Of a DNA stretch of 55,609 bases, positions 8,218 to 14,934 are shown piece after piece; positions within the stretch are counted from its first letter, which is position 1, and each line of letters opens with the position of its first letter. This DNA comes from Flavobacteriales bacterium (GTDB taxonomy: Bacteria > Bacteroidota > Bacteroidia > Flavobacteriales > Flavobacteriaceae). Under the pieces are notes generated by a model that was not told the DNA's origin, ran no database searches, and saw nothing but the letters and a program-made list of their open reading frames with translations. Made by a program: the position numbers and the translations under genes. The stretch is taken from positions 1 to 55,609 of the forward strand of contig SGZJ01000007.1 of the NCBI GenBank assembly GCA_004213995.1, written 5' to 3'.

Positions 8218-10632
8218 TTAATTAACCACATCTTCATCTTCGATAATTTTTATCAAAGGTTCTTTTAAAACTTTTTCATTTGCTATAGAGTCTTCTAGGG
8301 ATAATAACATTGAAGGCAAGAGTAAAAGGTTAGATAACATTGCAAAAAGTAATGTTGCAGAAACTAATGCGCCCAGAGCTACCGTCCCTCCAAAATTTGA
8401 CACTGTAAATACTGAGAATCCAAAAAACAATACAATTGAGGTATAAAACATGCTAACCCCAGTTTCACGAAGAGCATTGTATACAGATTTTTTTACTTCC
8501 CAATTATTAGTAATTAACTCCTGTCTATATTTAGCTAAAAAATGAATTGTATCATCAACTGCAATTCCAAAAGCAATACTAAATATCAGTATTGTAGATG
8601 GTTTTATAGCAACACCTAAATAACCCATTAAGCCAGCAGTAACTATCAGTGGTAATAGGTTAGGAATCAAAGAAATAAATATCATTTTTAAAGATCTAAA
8701 CATATAGGCCATTAATAATGCTATTAAGAATATTGCTAAAGAAAGAGAGAGAATTAAATTTTTGACCAAATACTTAGTTCCCTTCTGAAATAAATATGCC
8801 TTTCCTGTTATTGAAACTTCAAAATTATCAGATGGCATAATTTTAGAAATCTCATAATTTAATTTTTTTTCAATTTCTTCCATCTTTTCAATTTCCATAT
8901 CTTTCATAAAAGCTGTGATCCTTGTGTACTGACCTGTAGAATCAACATAGTTTTTAATTAGATCAACATCAGAGTCAGAAGTTGAATTTTTAGCATAGGA
9001 TAATATGAAACTATTTTCTTGTGAAGTGGGAACTTGATAATATTTAGGATTACCATTATAGTATGCTTGTTTAGAGTACTTCACTAAGCTTACCATCGAA
9101 ATAGGTTTAGATAATTCAGGGATTTCAAGAATTACATCTTCTATTTTACTCATTTTTTTTATAGTAGAAAGTTTTGTAACTCCTTTTTTACGCTTGGTAT
9201 TTATTAAAATTTCTAGTGGCATTATTCCATTAAACTCTTTTTCATAAAACATTATATCATCGAACCAATCTGCTTTTTGTGGCATGTCGTCAATAATACT
9301 ACCTGAAATTCGAATTTGATATATACCAATAATACTTGTTACAAGAAGTAGAACAGAAATTATGTAAATATTGATTTTACTTTTCTTTACAGTTTTTTCA
9401 ATCCAATCTCCTAAGGAATTTATCCAAGTTCTATTTAAGTGTTCTAAGTGCTTTTCCTCAGGGATTGGTAAAAAACTATAGATAATGGGGATTATTAAAA
9501 TACATAATATGAATATTGCCAGAATACTAAGAGATGCAACTATACCAAATTCTTTTAAGAGCTTACTATTTGTAATAATAAAAGTGGCAAAACCAGATGC
9601 GGTAGTGACATTTGTCATTAAAGTAGCATTACCTATTTTAGTAATTACTTTTTGTAGAGATTTTGCTTTATTCCCATGCTTATTTACTTCATGTTGATAT
9701 TTATTTATAAGAAAAATACAATTTGGAATTCCAATTACAATTATAAGTGGTGGTATAAGGCCAGTAAGAACTGATATTTCAAAGTCACCTGGTGGAGTGT
9801 TTATTATAAAAAGTCCTAAAATTCCAACAGTCCAAACCACACCAATCATAACAACAAATAAAGAAATAAACGTTGCGCGGTAAGATCTAAAAAACAAGAA
9901 AAATATTATAGAAGTAATTATTAGAGCTAAAATTACAAAAGTAGATATTTCACTTTTTATGTTTTCAGCATTTTTCGTTCTAACATAAGGCATGCCAGAA
10001 ATTTTAATATCTAAATTATATTTTGCTTCAAACGATTCAACTTTAGGAATTAAAACACTATTAATATATGTTTCTCTTCCAACTTCATTTACTATTGACT
10101 TCTTTAAGTGAATAGCAGTTCTTACAGATTTCGTTTTAGTATTAAATAAAAATTCGTCATAAAATGGATATTTTTCAAACAGCTCTTTTTTTATTGAAAT
10201 CAGTTCAATGTCAGATGTGATTGTATCTTTTATGAAAGGCTCAAGATAAAATTGTTGTTTCTTTTTATCTTTTTTAAGTTTTTGTAAGTCACCAATAGCT
10301 ATTACAGACTCAACAAAGTTAGTGTCTTTTAAAACTTTTGATAAATTATTCCATGCATTAAGGTTTTCTGTTGTGAAGAGTAGTGAATCTTTAATTCCAA
10401 TTACAATCAAATTACCTTCTTCTCCAAATTTGTCAGTAAAATCCAAGTACTCTAGATTAACCTCATGCTTATCTGGCAATAAATTAGCTTCAGTATTTGA
10501 AAATTTTATATATTGCCATTGGCTAATAAAAAAAGATGTAGCCAAGATTAATAAAGAGATTATTAAGATTCTATTTCTTAGAATTAAATTTGAAACTGAA
10601 TCCCAAAACCCAACTAAAAATACTCTAGCCAT
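8218..10632 (-). CDS. RND-superfamily (MMPL-type) membrane transporter
   Basis: An 804-residue inner-membrane protein with the duplicated layout of the RND superfamily. There is one helix near residue 20-42, a large periplasmic domain, then five closely packed helices at about 225-395. After a linker the pattern repeats: one helix, a second periplasmic domain and a five-helix bundle at about 625-780. The segment ILIFSIAFGIAVDDTIHFLA in the second half carries the paired Asp residues usual in RND proton relays. The length is shorter than drug-efflux AcrB and fits the MMPL/SSD-type exporters common beside asnS in flavobacteria. No membrane-fusion or outer-membrane partner is adjacent. The substrate is unknown. 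Confidence 0.88.
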   Translation of the reverse strand: MARVFLVGFWDSVSNLILRNRILIISLLILATSFFISQWQYIKFSNTEANLLPDKHEVNLEYLDFTDKFGEEGNLIVIGIKDSLLFTTENLNAWNNLSKVLKDTNFVESVIAIGDLQKLKKDKKKQQFYLEPFIKDTITSDIELISIKKELFEKYPFYDEFLFNTKTKSVRTAIHLKKSIVNEVGRETYINSVLIPKVESFEAKYNLDIKISGMPYVRTKNAENIKSEISTFVILALIITSIIFFLFFRSYRATFISLFVVMIGVVWTVGILGLFIINTPPGDFEISVLTGLIPPLIIVIGIPNCIFLINKYQHEVNKHGNKAKSLQKVITKIGNATLMTNVTTASGFATFIITNSKLLKEFGIVASLSILAIFILCILIIPIIYSFLPIPEEKHLEHLNRTWINSLGDWIEKTVKKSKINIYIISVLLLVTSIIGIYQIRISGSIIDDMPQKADWFDDIMFYEKEFNGIMPLEILINTKRKKGVTKLSTIKKMSKIEDVILEIPELSKPISMVSLVKYSKQAYYNGNPKYYQVPTSQENSFILSYAKNSTSDSDVDLIKNYVDSTGQYTRITAFMKDMEIEKMEEIEKKLNYEISKIMPSDNFEVSITGKAYLFQKGTKYLVKNLILSLSLAIFLIALLMAYMFRSLKMIFISLIPNLLPLIVTAGLMGYLGVAIKPSTILIFSIAFGIAVDDTIHFLAKYRQELITNNWEVKKSVYNALRETGVSMFYTSIVLFFGFSVFTVSNFGGTVALGALVSATLLFAMLSNLLLLPSMLLSLEDSIANEKVLKEPLIKIIEDEDVVN

Positions 10633-10696
10633 ATTATTTAATTATGTGTATTTAGTAAAGATATTAATTACTGTAATATTATTTAGGAATAATAAA

Positions 10697-11254
10697 TTAT
10701 AAAGTCATAATTTCTTTCTGTTTTACTTCAAATATTGAATTAATATTATCAATATTTTTATTTGTCAAATCTTGAATATCTTTTTCAGCGTTTTCTTTTA
10801 AATCATCAGAAAATGAATCAGATTTTTTTATTTCATTATTAGCATCCTTTCTAGAATTTCTAACAACAATTTTTGCTTCTTCTGCTTCACTTTTAGCTTG
10901 TTTAGCTAAATCAATTCTTCTTTCCTCAGTAAGTGCTGGTACATTTATAATTATGCTTTCACCATTATTCATTGGATTAAATCCTAGATTAGCATTCATA
11001 ATTGCTTTTTCAATTTCAGCTAATAAATTTTTTTCCCAAGGTTGTACAACTATAGTTCTTCCATCAGGTGTATTTACACTAGCAACTTGAGTTAACGGAG
11101 TTAATGTACCATAATATTCAACAACAATACTTCCAAGCATTGAAGTATTAGCTTTACCTGCTCTGATGTTTAATAGTTTTTTTTCTAAATGTTTTACTGC
11201 GTTAAACATTGATTCTTCTGCTGATTCAAAAATAAATTTTAATTCCTCTTCCAT
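10697..11254 (-). CDS. frr: ribosome recycling factor
   Basis: A 185-residue ribosome recycling factor, which with EF-G splits the post-termination ribosome. The family hallmarks are visible: an early AVKHLEKKLLNIRAGKAN segment and the later EERRIDLAKQAKSEAEEAKI helix, which belongs to the long three-helix bundle. Length is normal. It lies 25 bases downstream of pyrH on the minus strand and is the last gene of the ribosomal/elongation-factor block. No clear hairpin terminator follows it. Confidence 0.97.
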   Translation of the reverse strand: MEEELKFIFESAEESMFNAVKHLEKKLLNIRAGKANTSMLGSIVVEYYGTLTPLTQVASVNTPDGRTIVVQPWEKNLLAEIEKAIMNANLGFNPMNNGESIIINVPALTEERRIDLAKQAKSEAEEAKIVVRNSRKDANNEIKKSDSFSDDLKENAEKDIQDLTNKNIDNINSIFEVKQKEIMTL

Positions 11255-11279
11255 CTTATTTAATTTTATCTAAGATTAT

Positions 11280-11990
11280 TTATAGGTTAACTGTTGTTCC
11301 GATTTTTTCCCCTGATATTAATTTTAACAAATTTCCTTTTTTGTTCATATCAAATACAATTATTGGTAATTTGTTTTCTTGACTAAGAGTAAATGCTGTA
11401 GTGTCCATTACCTTTAACCCCTTCCTTAAAACATCTTCAAATGAAATATTATCAAACTTTATTGCATTAATGTTTTTTTCAGGATCTTCATCGTATATTC
11501 CATCAACTCTAGTGCCCTTTAAAATTACATCTGACTCTATTTCAATTGCTCTTAGTACTGCTGCAGAATCAGTTGTGAAATATGGATTTCCAGTTCCACC
11601 ACCAAAAATAACAACTCTTCCTTTTTCTAAATGTCTTATAGCTTTTCTTCTGATAAAGGGTTCAGCTACTTCATTAATTTCTATAGCAGTTTGAAGTCTT
11701 GTTGGGGCTCCAGAGTTTTCTAAAGTACTTTGTAAAGCAAGGCCATTTATCACAGTTGCTAGCATGCCCATATGATCTCCTTGGACTCTATCGATTTTAT
11801 GGTCATCATTGTTAGAAAATCCTCTGAAAATATTCCCACCACCAATAACAATTGCAACCTGTACACCTAAATCAACGATTTGTTTAATGTCTGTAGCGTA
11901 ATCTTGTAATCTTTCGGGATCAATACCAAAGTTTTTCTTGCCCATTAGGGCTTCACCAGAAAGTTTAAGTAATATTCTTTTGTATTTCAT
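11280..11990 (-). CDS. pyrH: uridylate (UMP) kinase
   Basis: A 236-residue UMP kinase of the amino-acid-kinase fold, converting UMP to UDP in pyrimidine nucleotide synthesis; members are hexameric and usually GTP-activated and UTP-inhibited. The start [17 protein letters not shown], the glycine-rich [13 protein letters not shown] and the late [14 protein letters not shown] segment are all characteristic. It follows tsf after 70 bases. That gap holds a -7 element and a short inverted repeat right at the start codon, so pyrH-frr may have its own promoter as well as receiving read-through. Confidence 0.97.
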   Translation of the reverse strand: MKYKRILLKLSGEALMGKKNFGIDPERLQDYATDIKQIVDLGVQVAIVIGGGNIFRGFSNNDDHKIDRVQGDHMGMLATVINGLALQSTLENSGAPTRLQTAIEINEVAEPFIRRKAIRHLEKGRVVIFGGGTGNPYFTTDSAAVLRAIEIESDVILKGTRVDGIYDEDPEKNINAIKFDNISFEDVLRKGLKVMDTTAFTLSQENKLPIIVFDMNKKGNLLKLISGEKIGTTVNL

Positions 11991-12017
11991 GCTTAATTTT
12001 GAAGTTAAGCAAAGATA
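11991..12017 (-). promoter_or_regulatory. candidate pyrH promoter -7 with adjoining inverted repeat
   Basis: The minus strand reads TATCTTTG at 12017-12010, a full TAnnTTTG match with no convincing -33 box. The bases directly against the pyrH ATG, 11991-12010, form an inverted repeat (GCTTAA...TTAAGC, extendable to 8 pairs around loop TTGA). The repeat therefore spans the end of the -7 box and the presumed transcription start. Confidence 0.42.
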
Positions 12018-12060
12018 ATGTAGATTTTTTAATTAAATAAAAAAAATAAAAATGAAACTA

Positions 12061-12885
12061 TTATCCTAGAGCTACTCTTTTGAACTCTACAACACAAAGG
12101 TCTTGATGATAGGAACTAACATAATTCTTTACACTTTGTTTACTGTCTTTGATAAAGTCTTGATTTACAAGAGTGTTGTCTTTAAAAAATCTTTTTAACT
12201 TGCCTTTTGCAATATTGTCTAACATTGATTCCGGCTTTCCTTCAGATCTTAATTGATCTTTAGCAATTTCAATTTCTTTTTCTATTACAACTGAATCAAC
12301 TCCATTCTCATCTAAAGCAATTGGGTTCATAGCAGCAACTTGCATAGAAACATCTTTAGCAGCTACATCTGAACCTTGAATATTAGCAGATAAACCAACA
12401 ATTGAAGCAATTTTATTTCCAGCATGGATATAAGATCCTACAAAAGGGGCATTTACCTTTTCAAAGGCATTTACTTCTAACTTTTCACCAATAACTCCAG
12501 TTTGTTCAATTAATTTCTCACTAACTGTTAGTTCACCAATCTGAGAATTTAACAATTCTTCTTTAGAGTTACAATTAAGTGCAATCTCTGCTATTTTATT
12601 TGCTAAGTCTACAAAGTCTTCATTTTTACCAACAAAATCTGTTTCACACCCAAGTACAATAGCAACTCCAGTTGTATTATCATCGTTGGTTTTTGTAATG
12701 GCAGCACCTTCTGAAGATTCTCTATCAGCTCTTTTAGCAGCAACTTTTTGCCCTTTTTTTCTAAGAATTTCAATTGCTTTTTCAGAATTACCATCAGCCT
12801 CAACTAATGCTTTTTTACAGTCCATCATTCCAGCACCTGTAGTTTTTCTTAAGTTATTTACCTCTGCAGCTGTTATTTTTGCCAT
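12061..12885 (-). CDS. tsf: elongation factor Ts
   Basis: The guanine-nucleotide exchange factor for EF-Tu, 274 residues. The N-terminal UBA-like domain carries the diagnostic TGAGMMDCKKAL at about 16-27. The core follows with LGCETDFVGKNEDF, in which the TDFV motif contacts EF-Tu. Length and domain order are normal. It lies 34 bases downstream of rpsB, the standard bacterial arrangement, and is surely in the same transcript. An open frame of about 60 codons inside it in another phase is a composition artefact. Confidence 0.98.
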   Translation of the reverse strand: MAKITAAEVNNLRKTTGAGMMDCKKALVEADGNSEKAIEILRKKGQKVAAKRADRESSEGAAITKTNDDNTTGVAIVLGCETDFVGKNEDFVDLANKIAEIALNCNSKEELLNSQIGELTVSEKLIEQTGVIGEKLEVNAFEKVNAPFVGSYIHAGNKIASIVGLSANIQGSDVAAKDVSMQVAAMNPIALDENGVDSVVIEKEIEIAKDQLRSEGKPESMLDNIAKGKLKRFFKDNTLVNQDFIKDSKQSVKNYVSSYHQDLCVVEFKRVALG

Positions 12886-12919
12886 GATTTGAAAATGTTA
12901 TAAGATTGTTGTATTTAGA

Positions 12920-13840
12920 TTATTTGTCTTCAGCTTTAGTTTCTTCAACTTTAGCTTCTTCAACTTTAGTTTCTTCAACTTTAGCTTCTTCAACTTTAGT
13001 TTCTTCAACTTTAGCTTCTTCAACTTTAGTTTCTTCAACTTTAGCTTCTTCAACTTTAGCTTCTTCAGCTTTAGCTTCTTCAACTTTAGTTTCTTCAGCT
13101 TTTACTTCCGGAGTTGAAGCTTTAGAATCTTCTTTATTGTTTTCTTTTTCAGAATTTCTTTCATCTAACCCTTCTTGAATAGCAGGGGTAATATTCTCTA
13201 AAATTTTAGTAATTGATTTTGATGCATCATCATTAGAAGGAATAACATACTCCACTTCTCTAGGATCAGAGTTAGTATCAACCATTGCAAATATTGGGAT
13301 ATTTAATTTTTGAGCTTCCTTAATTGCAATGTGTTCTCTTATAATATCAACAACGAACAATGCTCCAGGCAATCTTGTCATATCCGAAATAGAACCTAAA
13401 TTCTTTTCTAATTTTTCTCTAAGTCTACCAACCTGAAGTCTTTCTTTTTTCGAAAGAGTGTTAAATGTGCCATCTTTTTTCATTCTATCTATTGCAGCCA
13501 TTTTTTTAACTGCTTTTCTAATAGTTACAAAATTTGTCAACATTCCTCCTGGCCATCTTTCAGTAATGTAAGGCATGTTTACTTTTGAGGCAGATTCTGC
13601 TACAATTTCTTTTGCTTGTTTTTTTGTTGCTACAAATAATATTTTTCTTCCTGACGCCGCAATTTTTTTCAACGCTTCAGATGCTTCATCTATTTTTGCA
13701 ACTGTTTTATAAAGATTAATGATATGAATCCCATTTCTTTCCATGTAGATGAAAGGAGCCATGTTTGGATTCCATTTTCTTGTTAGATGTCCGAAGTGAA
13801 CACCTGCTTCTAATAATTCTTTTACTTCTAATTTTCCCAT
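12920..13840 (-). CDS. rpsB: 30S ribosomal protein S2 with repetitive acidic/basic C-terminal tail
   Basis: Ribosomal protein uS2, placed on the 30S head/platform side and required for S1 docking in many bacteria. Residues 1 to about 225 are a normal S2, with early LLEAGVHFGHLTRKWNPNM and later RLPGALFVVDI. The remaining 80 or so residues are not part of the usual fold. A charged linker leads into eleven tandem pentapeptides of the form K-(V/A)-E-E-(A/T), closed by KAEDK. The normal length is close to 230-260, so this is a clear extension. Flavobacterial S2 proteins often have Lys/Glu/Ala-rich tails, but the regularity of this repeat is notable. It is followed by tsf. Confidence 0.97.
   Translation of the reverse strand: MGKLEVKELLEAGVHFGHLTRKWNPNMAPFIYMERNGIHIINLYKTVAKIDEASEALKKIAASGRKILFVATKKQAKEIVAESASKVNMPYITERWPGGMLTNFVTIRKAVKKMAAIDRMKKDGTFNTLSKKERLQVGRLREKLEKNLGSISDMTRLPGALFVVDIIREHIAIKEAQKLNIPIFAMVDTNSDPREVEYVIPSNDDASKSITKILENITPAIQEGLDERNSEKENNKEDSKASTPEVKAEETKVEEAKAEEAKVEEAKVEETKVEEAKVEETKVEEAKVEETKVEEAKVEETKAEDK
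12938..13102 (-). repeat. rpsB: tandem 15-bp repeat inside rpsB (11 units)
   Basis: Eleven consecutive 15-bp units encode K-(V/A)-E-E-(A/T). Within them a 30-bp super-unit for KVEEAKVEET is repeated four times in a row, almost without base change. The reading frame is kept because each unit is five codons. Such arrays commonly change copy number by slippage or unequal recombination. Confidence 0.9.
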
Positions 13841-13956
13841 TTTGTGATAGTTTACTTTCTGTTGAATAGCAATGCCAAGTTTTTTACTTGATCATTTAGA
13901 TGCTAAACTAAATCTTGAATAAAATTCATAGATAACAAAAACTGGTTATTAATTTT

Positions 13957-14346
13957 TTATCTTTTCGAGAATTGGAACTTTTTTCTAGCCTTTTTCTGAC
14001 CGAATTTTTTCCTTTCAACCATTCTTGGATCTCTTGTTAACAATCCTTCAGGTTTAAGAACTCCTCTATTTTCTTCATTTAATTCACACATGGCTCTGGA
14101 TAAAGCTAATCTTACTGCTTCAGCTTGACCTGTAGCCCCGCCTCCATAGACATTAATATTTATATCAAACTTTTTCTCATTACCGGTCATAACAAGAGGT
14201 TGGTTTATTTTAAATTGTAGTGTTGGTGTAGGGAAATAAACTGAAGAATCTTTTTTGTTTACAGTAATCTTCCCTTTACCTTTTTTGAGGTAAACTCTAG
14301 CAACAGCTGTTTTTCTACGTCCAATTTTATGAATTGTTTCTTCCAT
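13957..14346 (-). CDS. rpsI: 30S ribosomal protein S9
   Basis: Ribosomal protein uS9 of 129 residues. It opens with IGRRKTAVARVYLKKGKGKI, contains the conserved GGGATGQAEAVRLALSRAM segment, and ends with a basic tail, KKFQFSKR, which reaches toward P-site tRNA. The ATG overlaps the rplM stop by one base (TAATG), giving tight coupling. A gap of 116 bases separates it from rpsB. I see no full promoter there, only a weak -7-like TAGTTTAG at 13910-13903. Confidence 0.98.
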   Translation of the reverse strand: MEETIHKIGRRKTAVARVYLKKGKGKITVNKKDSSVYFPTPTLQFKINQPLVMTGNEKKFDININVYGGGATGQAEAVRLALSRAMCELNEENRGVLKPEGLLTRDPRMVERKKFGQKKARKKFQFSKR

Positions 14347-14801
14347 TAATTCACTTCGTTTAAGTTAATAATAGTTGGTTTTTGTGCTTCATGATTATGA
14401 TTCGAATCAGAACTCACATATAAGTTTCTAAATAATTCTGCTCCAAGTTTATTTTTTGGTAGCATCCCCTTTACTGATTTTTCAACAATTATAGATGGAT
14501 TTTGATCATAAAGTTGAGTAGCAGATTTAAATCTTTGACCACCAGGGTAACCAGTATGCCTTACATACATCTTTTCTTCCCATTTATTTCCGCTTAACTT
14601 AACTTTAGAGGCATTTATTACAATAACGTTATCTCCACAATCTACGTGAGGAGTAAAATTTGTTTTGTGCTTTCCTCTTAATAATATAGCAACTCTTGAA
14701 GCTAATCTACCTAAATTTTGACCATCTGCATCAACAATAACCCACTGCTTATTCACAGTAGCTTTGTTTGCTGAAATAGTTTTATAACTTAAATTATCCA
14801 A
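14346..14801 (-). CDS. rplM: 50S ribosomal protein L13
   Basis: Ribosomal protein uL13 of 151 residues, an early assembly protein of the large subunit. The segment WVIVDADGQNLGRLASRVA and the later HTGYPGG motif are diagnostic. The start is TTG at 14801: an in-frame TGA lies only a few codons upstream and no ATG or GTG intervenes. The beginning MDNLSYKT matches the usual flavobacterial L13 start. It leads the rplM-rpsI unit and is served by a well-formed promoter at 14848-14878. Confidence 0.97.
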   Translation of the reverse strand: MDNLSYKTISANKATVNKQWVIVDADGQNLGRLASRVAILLRGKHKTNFTPHVDCGDNVIVINASKVKLSGNKWEEKMYVRHTGYPGGQRFKSATQLYDQNPSIIVEKSVKGMLPKNKLGAELFRNLYVSSDSNHNHEAQKPTIINLNEVN

Positions 14802-14847
14802 TTTATAATATTTTCATTAATAATTATTTTCTCTCGAAAAGAGTGTG

Positions 14848-14878
14848 CAAATCTACAATTATATATTTGAATAGCAAA
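14848..14878 (-). promoter_or_regulatory. promoter of rplM-rpsI
   Basis: On the minus strand TTTG (14878-14875) is followed, after 19 bases, by TAGATTTG (14855-14848). Both boxes and the spacing match the Bacteroidota primary sigma consensus (-33 TTG, -7 TAnnTTTG). Transcription would begin near 14842, leaving a leader of about 40 bases that includes a small hairpin CTCT...AGAG at 14831-14843. Confidence 0.75.
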
Positions 14879-14934
14879 TAGAACTATAAAATTATTTTTT
14901 TGAGATATTGTTTAAAGATTTATATATAAATAAT

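Noticed and set aside
10322-10702. 126-codon plus-strand frame opposite the start of the RND-type permease
   Set aside because: Antisense to a conserved coding region; no domain seen, and it ends in the intergenic AT-rich gap.
12898-13178. Open frames on both strands across the rpsB repeat (a Lys/Leu repeat protein on minus, a Ser/Thr/Leu repeat protein on plus)
   Set aside because: They are other-frame readings of the 15-bp repeat, which has no stops in several frames. The S2 frame is continuous with a conserved ribosomal protein.
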